Part shown: piece after piece, positions 41,263-52,405 of the stretch
Layout: each line of letters opens with the position of its first letter
Numbering within the stretch: the first letter of the stretch is position 1
DNA from: Septoria linicola
Taxonomy: Eukaryota; Ascomycota; Dothideomycetes; Mycosphaerellales; Mycosphaerellaceae
Assembly: GCA_024114885.1 (NCBI GenBank)
Contig: CP099420.1
Span: forward strand, 434,001-498,000
Reading direction: 5' to 3'
DNA: 64,000 nt
The notes under the pieces: generated by a model
The model's database searches: none
Seen by the model: only the letters and a program-made list of their open reading frames with translations
Told to the model about the DNA's origin: nothing
Made by a program: the position numbers and the translations under genes

Positions 41263-43935
41263 ATGGTGCCTCAGAGGGAGACATTGACGCGTACTTCTCC
41301 CTCCTCCGACTCTGCATTGTCCAACATCGACGTGACTGGCTCCGCCATGGACCTCGACGATGCATCCGAGCATCCAGCTGCGTCCACTCCGCCGACTAGT
41401 GTAGGCGACGACCGCAGCACGCACTCGGCAAAGGCAGGCAATGAGGTCGGAGAGCAGCAAGAACACGCGTCAGGCGGACGTGCAAAGCGTTCTCGCGTTT
41501 CGATCAACTACAATGTCAAGCACCTGCTCGACGCGCAGGCCTCGGAGAGGACGATCGAGTCCTCCAGCAGCAGCAGCAAGGTCCGTAAAGCGTCTGGTCT
41601 TTCAGGCCGTACGCTCGTGGAACGTGAGCAGACCCCACCGGACGAGCTGGAGAATGAGGATATCGACGTGGAGCTCGAGGACGATCTAGAAAAGATGCTA
41701 GCCCGCACGCCGCAGAAAGGCAAGGCTCCCGCGAAGAAGATCGAGCGCCGCCCAAGTATGAAGGATCGGGCGAAGAAGGCTGCCACAGTCCTCGGCAAGA
41801 GGACACGCGATATGGTCGAGGCAGGCAAGAAGAAGCTCGGCTTGGTTGAGGAGCAGGAGAGCCCAAAGAAGACTAAGCTGTTGAAGGAGCTCGACATGGG
41901 CCCGAAAGGCTTTCTGGACGAGATCGATCTAGACGAAGAACGCGAGGCACCTCGACCAGTGAAACGTGCCAAAACCACAAAAGCTCCTGAGCGAGATCTT
42001 GCGCCAGTCACGATTGCAAACCCAATGCAGAAGACTTCCAGTGGCAGTAGAGTGAAGAAGTGGCAGGTGCAAGGACTGTACGCCGGCCAGGAAATGGACT
42101 TCGATTCAAACAAGCCAGCGTCGAAGCAGAAGAAGAAGCTTCAGAAGAATCGACCGGAATCTTCGGCCTCTGCAGCTACTGTTGACAGTGAAGTAAAGCC
42201 GAAGAAGAAACACCTCAACTTCAACCTGCCCATGTTTGGGTATCTCGATGAGGATAAGACCCGCTCGTTCAGGATACCATATGACGTGTATGCTCCTCAC
42301 AACAACAAGAAGATGGACGAGAAGCCCAAAGACTGGCACAAGTTGAACAAGAACCGTCTTGTAGGAGATGCCAAGGATCTCTGGCAGAAGGAGGAGAAGC
42401 TGCAACCTTCATTCTGCTCGTGCAAAACGCCAGATCAGCTTGGTGCAGGTTGTGATGACGACTGCCTTAACCGCGTGATGCAATACGAGTGCGACGACAG
42501 GAACTGCAGACTAGGAGCAGACGAATGCAGCAACAGACCTTTCCACGAGCTCGCAGCCCGCCTCAAGAAAGGCGGACTGTTCGACATTGGTGTCGAGGTT
42601 GTCAAGACCGAACAGCGTGGACATGGCATCCGTGCCGCTCGGTCCTTTAAGCCAGGCCAGATCATCATGGAGTACACTGGCGAGATCATCACCGAGGAGG
42701 AGTGCCAGCTAAGGATGAGCACGACATACCTGAACAAGCCCTGCTACTACCTGATGGAGATGGAGCGCGGACTTGTGCTTGATGGCACGAAAGGTAGTGC
42801 GGCACGTTTCATCAATCACGCATGCGATCCAAACTGCGAGGTCCGCATGACAAAGGTCAATGGCGTTCCGCGTATGGGTATCTATGCTGGACCTTCTGGA
42901 ATCATGACCAACGAGGAGCTCAGCTACGACTACAACTTCGACAACTTCGGTGATACTCGCCAGATTTGTTATTGCGGCTCGCAAAACTGCAGAGGATATC
43001 TCGGAAAACGACTTCGCGCTGATCAAATCAAGAAGCTGGCCAAGGAGGAGCAGGAGAGACTGCGCATCGTTTATGAAGAAGCACAAAAGCGTGCGCAACA
43101 AGAGGCTCGCAAGAAGCAGGAACATGATGATCGTGGCAGTGGTTGGCGCGGCTGGCTGGCGGTTGACGACCCCGAGGTGAAGGCTCAGTTGAAGGAGGAA
43201 AAGCGCTTGAAGGAAGAGGCCGAGAAGAATTCTTCACGCGCGCAGCGTCTGGCTGCGAGACGCGGTTCGCCATCTGCGCGACCTCGACCGGCGCCGGCAG
43301 CGCCCAAAGCTGCCCGCAAGAAGGCTGAGCCAAAGCCGCAAAAGGCCGTCGTCGCGGAGGAAGTGTCTCATCAGAACGAAGACGATGCTCATGCTATTGA
43401 AGAAGAGAGCGATGAGGACATGAAAGTGGATGTCGTAAAGAACCTGTCGCGACCGAAGCACACTAGGACGACGTCGACTGGATCGAAATTTACCGAGAAT
43501 ATCGACTTAGAAGACCGCCCAACCTCGAAAGCCTCTTCTCGTCCCGCGTCACGCCGTAGTGGTATCATCAAGAAGACTACTGTCTCGGTCAAGACATCTG
43601 CCGAGATAGAACGCACAGAAAAGCTCGAAGTGATGGTTGAGGATACTGTCATGACAGAAGCCGCTGCCTCTGAACTTCCGTCGCTTGCGGATGAACTGAC
43701 AAACTCGAATGGAGCCAATCTGAGCAAAGTCAGCAGCGAGCCGGACACAATACCAGCAATCGAGGCAATGGCAGACGACGAGGCCCATCTGGTCAACGAG
43801 CTCGCGCCGAAAGCTGGGAAACTACTCAAGCGGTCGAACAGCGTGCGTGATAGGGTCAAGCAAGCATTCAGCAGCGTGAGCAGCGGCACAAAGACTTTTA
43901 AGCAGAGTACGCTGAACTTTGCTAAGCTGTCTTGA
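41263..43935 (+). CDS. ASH1: ASH1-type SET-domain histone H3K36 methyltransferase
   Basis: Single exon, 890 residues. The N-terminal ~370 residues are charged and disordered, with SINYNVKHLLDAQ near residue 85. An AWS zinc-binding domain begins at about 383 (FCSCKTPDQLGAGCDDDCLNR, shown in order of its Cys residues). The SET domain (about 440-562) follows, with RGHGIRAARSF, EYTGEIITEEE, the catalytic RFINHACDPNCE and ELSYDYNFD. The post-SET motif CYCGSQNCRGYLG follows at about 568. The AWS-SET-postSET order defines the H3K36 group. No WW or SRI domain is visible, so Set2 is unlikely and Ash1 is the better name. The C-terminus is coiled-coil-like (EEQERLRIVYEEAQKR) and then low-complexity. Start: the frame opens at a GTG, but ATG 41263 is the first Met. 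Confidence 0.85.
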   Translation: MVPQRETLTRTSPSSDSALSNIDVTGSAMDLDDASEHPAASTPPTSVGDDRSTHSAKAGNEVGEQQEHASGGRAKRSRVSINYNVKHLLDAQASERTIESSSSSSKVRKASGLSGRTLVEREQTPPDELENEDIDVELEDDLEKMLARTPQKGKAPAKKIERRPSMKDRAKKAATVLGKRTRDMVEAGKKKLGLVEEQESPKKTKLLKELDMGPKGFLDEIDLDEEREAPRPVKRAKTTKAPERDLAPVTIANPMQKTSSGSRVKKWQVQGLYAGQEMDFDSNKPASKQKKKLQKNRPESSASAATVDSEVKPKKKHLNFNLPMFGYLDEDKTRSFRIPYDVYAPHNNKKMDEKPKDWHKLNKNRLVGDAKDLWQKEEKLQPSFCSCKTPDQLGAGCDDDCLNRVMQYECDDRNCRLGADECSNRPFHELAARLKKGGLFDIGVEVVKTEQRGHGIRAARSFKPGQIIMEYTGEIITEEECQLRMSTTYLNKPCYYLMEMERGLVLDGTKGSAARFINHACDPNCEVRMTKVNGVPRMGIYAGPSGIMTNEELSYDYNFDNFGDTRQICYCGSQNCRGYLGKRLRADQIKKLAKEEQERLRIVYEEAQKRAQQEARKKQEHDDRGSGWRGWLAVDDPEVKAQLKEEKRLKEEAEKNSSRAQRLAARRGSPSARPRPAPAAPKAARKKAEPKPQKAVVAEEVSHQNEDDAHAIEEESDEDMKVDVVKNLSRPKHTRTTSTGSKFTENIDLEDRPTSKASSRPASRRSGIIKKTTVSVKTSAEIERTEKLEVMVEDTVMTEAAASELPSLADELTNSNGANLSKVSSEPDTIPAIEAMADDEAHLVNELAPKAGKLLKRSNSVRDRVKQAFSSVSSGTKTFKQSTLNFAKLS

Positions 43936-44519
43936 GCGTACAAGCCGTCTCGGTATTGGTCTTTGGGAGGACTTTGGCATGAAATATTGGCGCATTGGAT
44001 GATAGATGGCATTACATGTTAGCGCATCTTCGATTGGGCCGGAATACGGCATACTGGCAGCATGGCGAGGCATATGATAGATTGCATGAGATGTACGTCC
44101 TAGACTTAATCAATCATGTGTTCCTGTTAGCGTATCATCCGCGATACTCTGCTTCAGCGTCGGTATGCTGCTGCACAATGTGACTGTAGCAAGTGAACGT
44201 GAAGCATATTGCGGACGTGACAGTGTTGACAAGCATTGTTTTCATTCACCTGTGCGCCTCTGAACATGCATGTTGTGGGCCCACTTCCGTATATCAAAGC
44301 TCAAAATCCGCGACTCGACTGCAGAGCTTCAATCAAGTGCTGAAGCGCATATATGCAGTGACATCGATCTCACTTCTCCAAAGTCGTCCTCAACTCCATA
44401 GTCACGTAAAACTTTTTCCCCCATACCATCAAACTTTCTCCACATCCCGGCTTGCATCAATCCGAACTTGCACTTCTGACTCCACAACAACGACAACCTA
44501 CCCTACCAATCATACAAAG
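43936..44519. other. Intergenic region upstream of ADE1
   Basis: 584 bases. The last ~120 bases are CA/CT-rich, as expected for the ADE1 leader. No gene is supported. Confidence 0.4.
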
Positions 44520-45644
44520 ATGGCTTCCGAAGAAGTCGTGACCACGATCGACCCGAGCACGGTCGGGCTGAAGAAGATCGCGAGCGGCAAAGTTCGCGAG
44601 ATTTTTGAGGTTGATGAGAATACTCTGCTGTTCGTGGCTTCGGATCGGATTTCTGCGTATGATGTGATTTTGGGGAATGTAAGTCAATGAACTGTTGATG
44701 AGGTGATGGGTACTGAGAGGAGCGGCTGCGATGTTGGAGGCACGGGATTATGCATGATTGTTCTGCGAAAAGCCTCCATCTGGGCATTGGCACTGGGTCT
44801 AAACAGCTAGATGCTAACATATATCTCAGGGCGTGCCAAACAAAGGCGCTCTTCTCACACAACTCTCCACACACTGGTTCGCACTCATCGCAAAAGCTTT
44901 CCCAGAACTCAAGACTCATCTCATCTCTACACAACTCCCAGCTTCTGTGCCTGCCAATGTCGCTGCACAGCTGCAAAGACGCAGCATGCAAGTGAGGAGG
45001 ATCCCAGTCGTACCTTTGGAGTCCATCGTCAGAGGTTACATCACTGGCAGTGCCTGGTCTGAGTACAAGAAATCTGGTACCGTCCATGGAATGCCTATGC
45101 CCGCTGGTCTGCAAGAGAGTCAGAAGCTCGAGCAGCCGATTTGGACTCCGAGCACGAAGGCTGAGCAGGGCGAGCATGATGAGAATATTTCCAAGGCCAA
45201 GGCTGTGGAAATTGTGGGAGAGGATGTTGCGAGGAAGGTTGAGGAAGCGAGTTTGAAGATCTATAAGCTGGTGAGCATTTAACTCTGTGTACCGATTACT
45301 GCTTGACGCGCATTGTACTAATCTACTAGGCCCGCGACTACGCTGAAGAACGTGGCATCATCATTGCCGACACCAAATTCGAGTTTGGCCTCGATCCTGC
45401 GACGAACGAGATTGTCCTGATCGATGAAGTGCTCACGCCCGACAGCTCGCGTTTCTGGCCCAAGGACAAGTATGAGGTCGGCAAGGGCCAATCGAGCTAC
45501 GACAAGCAATACCTGCGAGATTGGCTCACGAACTCAGGGCTGAAGGGTAAGGATGGAGTGAGCATGCCAGAGGAAGTGGTCGAGGAGACTGCTAGCAAGT
45601 ATCGTGAGGCGTATGAGAAGATTACTGGTGAGAAGTGGCAATAG
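44520..45644 (+). CDS. ADE1: SAICAR synthetase (phosphoribosylaminoimidazole-succinocarboxamide synthase)
   Basis: Three exons, 44520-44678, 44830-45270 and 45330-45644, give 304 residues, the family length. All introns have phase 0 with GT-AG ends (CTCAG and ACTAG acceptors). Key family motifs are visible: KIASGKVREIFEV, FVASDRISAYDVIL, VPNKGALLTQLSTHWF, RRIPVVPLESIVRGYITGS, then IIIADTKFEFGL and IDEVLTPDSSRFWP near the active site. The enzyme joins CAIR and aspartate using ATP, step 7-8 of cytosolic purine synthesis. Exon boundaries were chosen because they reproduce uninterrupted family sequence. Confidence 0.97.
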
Positions 45645-45814
45645 AGTTCTGCTGGAAGTAGCGGGTATGCACAAAAGTGCTTCCAAGTGGACACGGTGCC
45701 GCTCAGAGTCAGAGACACGGACTTTTTCAGCATTTACGAAAGTACGAATGGGTCACGGCGAAGGAGGAAGACTTTGAACGAGGTTCCCTGTGGCTGAACA
45801 TTTGAACACAGCGT

Positions 45815-47410
45815 CTACAGCTTCGACTGTCTACCACCCCATGAGAACCAAGATCCGGTGAGTGGCCGTGGAGGCAGCAGTTGCTCGAGCTCACGAGTGT
45901 TCAAGTAGGACAGATCTCCTCGAACTTCGTTCAGGTCAGTAATGCCACACAACCGCATCGCCGTCTCGATCTCATCTTGCAGGACTAACAAGCGGCACTT
46001 GTCAGCTGTGATTGTCATGATCTTGCACGATTGCGTCAACTCACCTGCTGCAGCATGCTCCACTCCTTCACGATCATACAGCACAGCACACTGGAACGGC
46101 CTGCCAACACCTACACCTCTCGCCCCAATGCAGATTGCCTTCAGCACATCACTACCACGCCGCACGCCTCCATCGATGAAGACCTCCATCTTGTCGAACA
46201 CTTCTGGACAGTCTCGCTTCAGCTCAAGCAGGATAAGAATTGTACCAGGAGAGTTGTCCAGAGCTCTTCCGCCATGATTCGATACCACAATGCCGGCGCA
46301 ACCCATCTGCAAGGCAATCTTAGCATCAGCAGCCGACTGAATGCCTTTCACCACAATCGGCTTCGAAGAATGTTTTCGAATCCATGGGATATCCTCCCAG
46401 CACAGCGCCCAATCAATAAAACTTCCAGTCGTCCTCGCCAATCCACCGCCCTTCTTATCAGTCCCCGACTTCGCTCCATTGGCATACACCGAAGTCGTCT
46501 CCGACACCAACAACCTCTCGTCCGCCTCACGTTTACTCACAACAGCCAGATCCACCGTAACAAAAATCGCCTTGATCTGATCCATCTTCTCAATCTTCTT
46601 CAACGTCGCTTCCGTCTTATGTCTCTGCCGATCAACATACAACTGGAAGAAATACGGATACGTCGGCGGCACACTCGCGAGGATGTCCTCCACGCTCATA
46701 CTCGCAGTTGTGCTCATGCAGTGAATGATTCCGCTCGCTGCGGCTCCGGCTCCCAGTGCGGCTTCACCTTCTGGCCCCGCGGTCTTCGCGATTCCCATAG
46801 GGCAGATCCAAACTGGCATGCTGACTTCGCAGCCGAGCATATTGGTTTTGGTGTTGATGTCTCGCACGTTTCGCATGATTCGGGGGCGGAACCAGAGTTT
46901 ATGCCACCAGGATTTGTTGGCGTTGAGGCTGAGGAGGTCGTTGGAGGCGCCCCAAATGTAGGCCCAGGCTTTCTTCGAGCCGGCTTTTTCAAATGCTCGC
47001 TCGAAGTCATCGAGATTGATGAGGGTTGATAGAGGTGGCTTTTCGTTGGGATCGAGAGGCTTGTCGGTTGTTTCTTGTTTTTGTGCTTCTGTCCATGCTT
47101 TGGTGATGGTCGATTCGTCGAAGTCGCCTAGCTTGGCTTCAGGTGGCAGTTCGTTCTCGATCAGATTCTTGGAGTGGTATTGGTTGTATGTTTCAGTGCC
47201 GTCCTTGCCTGCCCATTTCCAGATCATTTCTGGGCCACCTGGGTGTTCTGGGGCGAACTGAATGACTCAGTCAGCTTTGATTGCGACAGCACATGATGAT
47301 TGACATACCTTCGACAGATCGTACACTTTTCCATTGACCACTACCCAACAGTCTTCTGCTGATGCATGCTTCGCGATCTCCGCCACTGCGACTTTCTCGC
47401 CTTCACCCAT
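45815..47410 (-). CDS. CYB2: FMN-dependent L-lactate dehydrogenase, flavocytochrome b2 type
   Basis: Three exons, 47410-47309, 47257-46045 and 45984-45815, give 494 residues. The last intron (60 nt, GTGAGT...GTTAG) is in frame and stop-free. Splicing turns EHAAAGELTQ... into EHAAAVLQDEIETAMRL, the conserved sequence. The N-terminal cytochrome b5 domain has both haem-ligand regions (EIAKHASAEDCWV and FAPEHPGGPEMI). The FMN alpha-hydroxy-acid dehydrogenase domain follows: MPVWICPMGIA, FFQLYVDR, IVVSNHGGRALDNSPG (catalytic His-Gly-Gly-Arg), FIDGGVRRGSDVLKA and GVGVGRPF. There is no N-terminal mitochondrial presequence, since the b5 domain starts at once, so location and donor may differ from yeast Cyb2. 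By family knowledge it oxidises L-lactate or a similar acid and passes electrons to cytochrome c. Confidence 0.9.
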
Positions 47411-47878
47411 GATCGATATCAATCTGACTCTGGGACAACTACGGTAGTGAACAACTTCCAGTTTTCAATACTCGCCCCCAGATCTTGTTGTGGTTGTATA
47501 TGATCTCAGCAACAATCGACGAGAAACTATTGGCTTTCAGCACGATATTGTCCTCGTCTCGTGCACTTCTCCACCTCCGCACCGTCCACCCGATTGCCGA
47601 AGTGAGGAACCGCGTCGAGACTTTGGTGAGACTGCCGTGTTGTCTCAAGCATGAGTTGCGTACATCGTGGCATAGAACCATAGATTTCTCCCTTCGGCAT
47701 TTCTGTGCTACTGCGACTCAATCTATCTTCCACTACGAACGAAAGCACATGGTTGTCATCTTCCTTCATTGGCAATAAGATCGAAATTTATTCACTGAGC
47801 TCGAAAGGTTTTGAACGGGCACTCAACATGATGGATGAATGTTGTTCATTCACTGACTACTTCAGCGGGATGCTAAAT
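47411..47878. other. Intergenic region upstream of the flavocytochrome gene
   Basis: 468 bases containing the flavocytochrome promoter and the 3' flank of the NmrA-like gene. No gene is supported. Confidence 0.4.
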
Positions 47879-48867
47879 CTACAGATATTGCTCGACGATC
47901 TGCTCCAGCTCCTGCGGCGACTTCTCCTTGATCCCAAGCAGCTCGTTGTCATTCTTCTGGCTCCAGTTGTTGCTGTAAGATGAGTTGAAAATGCTGACGA
48001 TAACGAAGCTGATCATAGAAGAGAAGTCTCCCTTTCCGAGTTTCTCGTAAGCATCCTTCTCGACATCGGCAGTGCTCACTTCTTGCCGCTCAAGTTTGAG
48101 CTCTGGTTTCTTCTTTTGCGCGATCTCCAGCAATTGGTTCTGGCTCACGGCGGCGCTTTGCACGTAGACTGGGCGGTTCTTGAAGTCCTCTGGCTTCTTG
48201 AGAATAGCAGCAACAGTCTTACCGACGTCTGCGAGCGTAGTCGTGCTGTGCTTCTCATTGCCGCCATCGAAGACTCTGGTTGCTCCCTTGAAGTTGGCCC
48301 AGAAACCGACCTGAAGGCCCCAGTCAAGGAAGAGGCCATTGACTACCAGAGCATAGCTGATCTTGTCTTCTTTGGTCTTGAGGTAGTCTTGAGTCTTCTT
48401 CTTGCCTGCAAAGACGGGCAAGCCTGCGACTTTCTGGCTGCCGGCAATATCGGATCCAAATTCGCTTGGAATGAAGAACTTTACTCCGGCAGCAATGGCT
48501 GCATCGATCAAAGCTGGCTGGTCCTCGTGCTTAGGGATGAGTGATACAAATGCATCCTGGCCTTTCAGTGCATGTATGATGGAGTCTTGCGAGCTGTAGT
48601 CGACCTTCACAGTCTTGACCTGCGATGGTAGGTTCTGCGTCTTTCCGCTTTGTGAGAGTGCTGCCACTGCGAATCCAGCATCGACGAGGGCGTTGACCTA
48701 GATGGTTTTGTGTTAGCGTTGTCTCGTTGTGCGAAGATGCGAGGCCCAGGTGAGTGAGTAGCTCTGTTGTCGAACAATTGCTCACGGAGTCCTGGGCTGG
48801 TGAGACTTACCACTGCGGGTCCAAGGTTACCAGTGGATCCGGCTACTGCGATGTTGCGAAATGCCAT
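47879..48867 (-). CDS. NmrA-like / isoflavone-reductase-like NAD(P)-binding protein
   Basis: Two exons, 48867-48811 (MAFRNIAVAGSTGNLGPAV) and 48697-47879, give 291 residues. The 113-nt intron (GTAAGT...CATCTAG) is longer than its neighbours. A Rossmann start with the glycine motif GSTGNLG is followed by DAFVSLIPKHED, AAIAAGVKFFIPSEFGSD (family-typical) and YALVVNGLFLDWGL. By family knowledge these are atypical short-chain NADPH reductases acting on phenolic or related small molecules, or redox-sensing regulators (NmrA). Which applies here is not decidable. There is no targeting signal. Confidence 0.85.
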
Positions 48868-50136
48868 CTTCAACAATGCTTTGTTTGGGAGCTGGTGTGA
48901 ATGAGGTGATATTCAGTACTGTTTGGTGAATTGATGTGGTCCTGTCAGTCAAGCGGATCATAACCTACATATATACAGAGTCCTCTCACTCGACTGCAGA
49001 TGTTTGACTGCGCTACGAAGCTTCTCGATCACGTTTTGGCTAGGGACCAGGTCGGTAACTGGTTGCTTCACTCATCCGGAGTTAGAGCTAGTTAGAGCTC
49101 GCGGTCTGATTGGCCGAATCAATTCCGCTGCTGACTTTGCAACAGTTACGTCCTGTCTGGCGTGACAGCTTTTTTGGGATTCTTGGTCTAGGACGACGTG
49201 TCTACAGGCACAGCGGTGGGAGATATACGATCGGAACCCATCCGCTATGCTTACTGATGGACATCCTCAGTACAGTAATGGCGTCGTGCTTCTCTACCTC
49301 CGGGATCGTCCAGCAGGCAACTGTCCGGGCTTTCCGCTTCGCACTACCATGCAACACAATTTGATCGGCGGCTTCAGAGCTGGCCACCAGCCCCAGTCGA
49401 TACGTTGCGCCTGCGAGATGCACCTACGGCAGCTGATGAGCTTTGCGAGTCGCCAAACTGCCAGTGCCTGCAATGTTATATAGTGACCTTGATCTGCGGC
49501 TGTAAGTTTCTCTTGAAGCTCGCTTGATGTGTTGCGAGCGTTCGACAGGCTAGCAATATGTTTGTGAGCACTCTCCTCGACTTGGTATTTCTTGCTCATG
49601 CCATCGTCATTGATAGGAAGTGTACGTTCGGAGCGGACACGCAACTGTTAGAGCACGAGTTGTTCGAGGGGCCAGCTGAAGCCGCGTGGCTCGAGGCGAA
49701 ATGAGGTGGGCGATATGTGGTATGGTGAGAGGATCCCAGGACTCGATCAGTGTCTTGTACTTTCGGACTCTCGGACTTAAGCTGATTAGGCCGACGTGGT
49801 AAGTCATGCGATAGAAGTCTCGCTGTTGTTCGAACAGCGACAGCGGCACTTCTTGGAGCGATCGAGTGTTCCCAACGACGATCCGATGCATGTTTTCGGG
49901 TGCGATGAATGACTCAATGGCGATGTGGAGACAGTGGTTGTCCATGGGCTGCAAAATGAAGGATCTGGTGAGATTGAGCTATGCTTGATATGGAGCTTGA
50001 TCCTTCGGGCACGTTGCGGCCCTGAGTAACAAGAAGGCAGCACGATATCTATTGTAACTACACAGGTCTCCTCCAACTTCCATTGCATTCGACAGCCACG
50101 CCATTGCACACTCGTCACTCCCACTACTCGGCCATC
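48868..50136. other. 1.27-kb gap with unconvincing small open frames
   Basis: Two overlapping minus frames, 49607-49945 (from ATG 49943-49945, with RIVVGNTRSLQEVPL) and 49294-49644 (with KKYQVEESAHKHIASLSNARN), have gene-like composition. They do not join by a credible intron and match no family I know. They may be a small hypothetical or decayed gene. The rest holds the promoters of the NmrA-like and cupin genes. Confidence 0.25.
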
Positions 50137-50661
50137 ATGTCCAACTATATCACAACACATAATGCCCAAGGCAAAGCCATCTTCGCGGAAGCTTCTGCGC
50201 CGCATCACAAGATTCCCATTCAACTAGGCCTGGACCCCGAGGTAGCTTCCATGACATTCCTTTACACCACAGAATCGTTTCCACCAAATCTTTCTTCCGA
50301 GAGCGATATCGAGCAATACAGCTTGCACAGGTCTAATGGACTTCCACCTGGGCAGATCTGCACTCCAGCTGGAACCTCAGTCGGGATTGCCACCATGGCT
50401 CCAGGAGCAGAGGCGCCTATGCATGGTACCATGACTCTGGACACAATCTACATCCTAGAAGGTGCAGTGGAGTTGCATTTGGAACCCGGGGAAGTAAGGA
50501 CCATGACTGTAGGCGACTCTATTTTGCAGAGGGGTACCATGCACAAGTGGAAGAATGTTACTCCAAACAATGGCAAAATGAGGATGATGGCGCTTGTTCA
50601 GCCGATTGTGACGCCCCTGCGAGTGGGTGGGAAGAGTCTTGACACGGAGTGGCAGACCTGA
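50137..50661 (+). CDS. Cupin-2 domain protein
   Basis: A single-exon, 174-residue protein. The C-terminal half forms a cupin barrel: GTSVGIATMAPGAEAPMHG (motif 1; the metal-ligand pattern is only partly kept, with one clear His), TIYILEGAVELHLEPGEV, then VGDSILQRGTMHKWKN (motif 2 with His). By family knowledge such small cupins may be dioxygenases, isomerases or binding proteins. The weak motif 1 leaves metal binding uncertain. ATG 50137 was chosen because the in-frame upstream part is not protein-like. It sits beside SnoaL and SDR genes, a common grouping in fungal catabolic or secondary-metabolite neighbourhoods, but no backbone enzyme is present. Confidence 0.75.
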   Translation: MSNYITTHNAQGKAIFAEASAPHHKIPIQLGLDPEVASMTFLYTTESFPPNLSSESDIEQYSLHRSNGLPPGQICTPAGTSVGIATMAPGAEAPMHGTMTLDTIYILEGAVELHLEPGEVRTMTVGDSILQRGTMHKWKNVTPNNGKMRMMALVQPIVTPLRVGGKSLDTEWQT

Positions 50662-50821
50662 ACTGTGGTATGGTGGCTCGCGAAGTGATTCATTGCTATG
50701 AGCAAGCATTCGGCTGGTGGATCGTGTTTTGAAGAAGCCGATAATCCTGAGCAGCTAGCATATGCGCAGAGTTGTTCAGGAATTCCGTCGAGCCAGTAGT
50801 GGATAGCCTTATTCGTTGCCT

Positions 50822-51345
50822 TCAGAGCCCTGGAGCTTCCAGCTTCTCGGCAGCAGCCCGAGTCTGGCGATACTGGCTCATAGCTTCCTTCAATTTGGGC
50901 CTAGAAAACATTCTTTAATACGGGGACATCCTGAAATGCGAGTGCGTGTCTCATACCAGAAATCGCGATTAACAACAGAGTCTACGAACTCCGTCCACTT
51001 CGTTATCTTCTCGCCAGCCCCGTCGAAATCGAGTGTCCACATATACTCGTTGATGTATTGTCCTGCAAGAGTCTCCGCTCGAGCTGTCAGGTACATGCAT
51101 ATGCGGCTTGCCTCCTTATCTTCCACAACATCGTGGAGGACTAGGGTGAAGTTATGGAAGATCGGCTTCAAGGCTTCCAGAGATTTCCGGTACACTTCAT
51201 TTGACTGAGGTTTGTGGCCAAGTGCAGCTGGTAAGATGTATCGCAGGCAATCTTCATGTCGATAGGAGATGATAGCATCAATGTCCATTCGGTTGAAGGC
51301 TTCGACCACGGCCTCGGCGGCTGTGCGCTGTGGAGACTTCGTCAT
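50822..51345 (-). CDS. SnoaL-like domain protein
   Basis: Two exons, 51345-50957 and 50900-50822, give 155 residues. The 56-nt intron (GTATGA...TTTTCTAG) is inferred because splicing gives VVNRDFWPKLKEAMSQYR, the expected terminal helix, instead of the unspliced tail. The order AAEAVVEAFNRMDIDAIISY, LHDVVEDKEASRICMYLTAR and YMWTLDFDGAGEKITKWTEF is typical of polyketide-cyclase/SnoaL-like NTF2-fold proteins. By family knowledge they are small cyclases, hydrolases or isomerases in metabolism. No catalytic pair can be assigned. It lies between the cupin and SDR genes. Confidence 0.8.
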
Positions 51346-51661
51346 GCTTCGAGCTTGTCGGTAGACCAGCGGTTCATGCTGTCATCTCTCAAATTGTTGT
51401 GACTTTCCGTTCTTGTAGTATTCACTCCCTTGAAGCCTGACCTGTTCACGAGCACGATCAGATTGAGCAGAGATCTAATCACCCGACCAACAACCATCGG
51501 CGATTAGCAAAAGCAAAAAAGTCTCAAGAACGCCATTGACACGATCGATTGTGCCGGGCAAATCTCCGAGGCCTAAGTTAGAATCTGTTCCCAGTCAACA
51601 GGACAGATAATACACCGCTGCGGTCTGGAAATTACCGCGGGACAGACACATCGAAACAAGA
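51346..51661. promoter_or_regulatory. Divergent promoter between the SnoaL and SDR genes
   Basis: 316 bases between divergent start codons, so the two genes could share regulation. No ORF is supported. Confidence 0.4.
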
Positions 51662-52405
51662 ATGCCTGGAAAGACCTTAGTCGTACTGGGCTCTGGTCCT
51701 GGAATCGGAGTCGCAGTCGCGCAGAACTTCTCTGTTCGCGGCTTTACGCATGTCGCGCTCGTATCGCGCAACGGCGACCGCTTGAAGCAGGATCAAGATC
51801 AAGTTCTTGAAGCCATCCAAGAACGCGGTTACAGCTGTCAGGTAAAGACATGGACTTGCGACCTCGCTGATCTAGATGCATTGAAGAAGACATTGGGAGA
51901 GATCGAGGGATTCGGCTCTTTGGAATGCGTGCTCTTCAATGCTGCGAGAGTGGCCGGGAAGCCGCCGCTCGAGGAAGACATCAAGGCTATTGAGGCTGAC
52001 TTCCGAGTAAGTGTACTTTTTTCATAACATGGACGAGGCACTGACACCGTGCAGTTGACAAATTTGGCGCTATATGAGGCCGCGCTGTGGGCAGTCCCAA
52101 AACTGCAGGCAGTCACAGAAGAAGATCGTTCGCCATCGTTCTTTGTGACGTCCACAACGCAGCTCTGGAAAGAGCCTGTACCTGACCTCGTCTCGCTCTC
52201 GATGGTTAAGTCAGCTCAGCGAGCCCTCGTGCTGTCTCTGCACAACAAGTATGGAAAGGATGTGCATGTGGCTTTGCTCAGTATTGGAGGAGTCGTTTCG
52301 CCAGATGCGAAGAACTTGTCGCCCGAAAACATTGCCGCGAAGGCATATGCCCTGTACAAGCAGAAGAAAGATGCTTGGGAGAGGGAGCAGCCCATAGATG
52401 AGTAA
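51662..52405 (+). CDS. Short-chain dehydrogenase/reductase lacking the catalytic Tyr
   Basis: Two exons, 51662-52006 and 52055-52405, give 231 residues. The 48-nt intron (GTAAGT...CGTGCAG) has phase 0. The cofactor site reads VVLGSGPGIGVAVAQNF (a Gly-rich variant of TGxxxGIG), then VALVSRNGDRL and CDLADLDALK. FFVTSTTQLW has the usual Ser. The YxxxK motif, however, appears as LSMVK, with Leu where the catalytic Tyr is expected, so classical SDR chemistry is doubtful. It may be a binding or regulatory protein, or use a different residue. The C-terminal part is short. Confidence 0.8.

Noticed and set aside
41047..41466. Cys-rich minus-strand ORF overlapping the 5' end of the ASH1-type gene
   Set aside because: Antisense shadow of a coding region, with no family signature.
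42412..43000. Calling the SET gene SET2
   Set aside because: AWS-SET-postSET is present, but no WW or SRI domain is visible in the C-terminal part, so an ASH1-type enzyme fits better.
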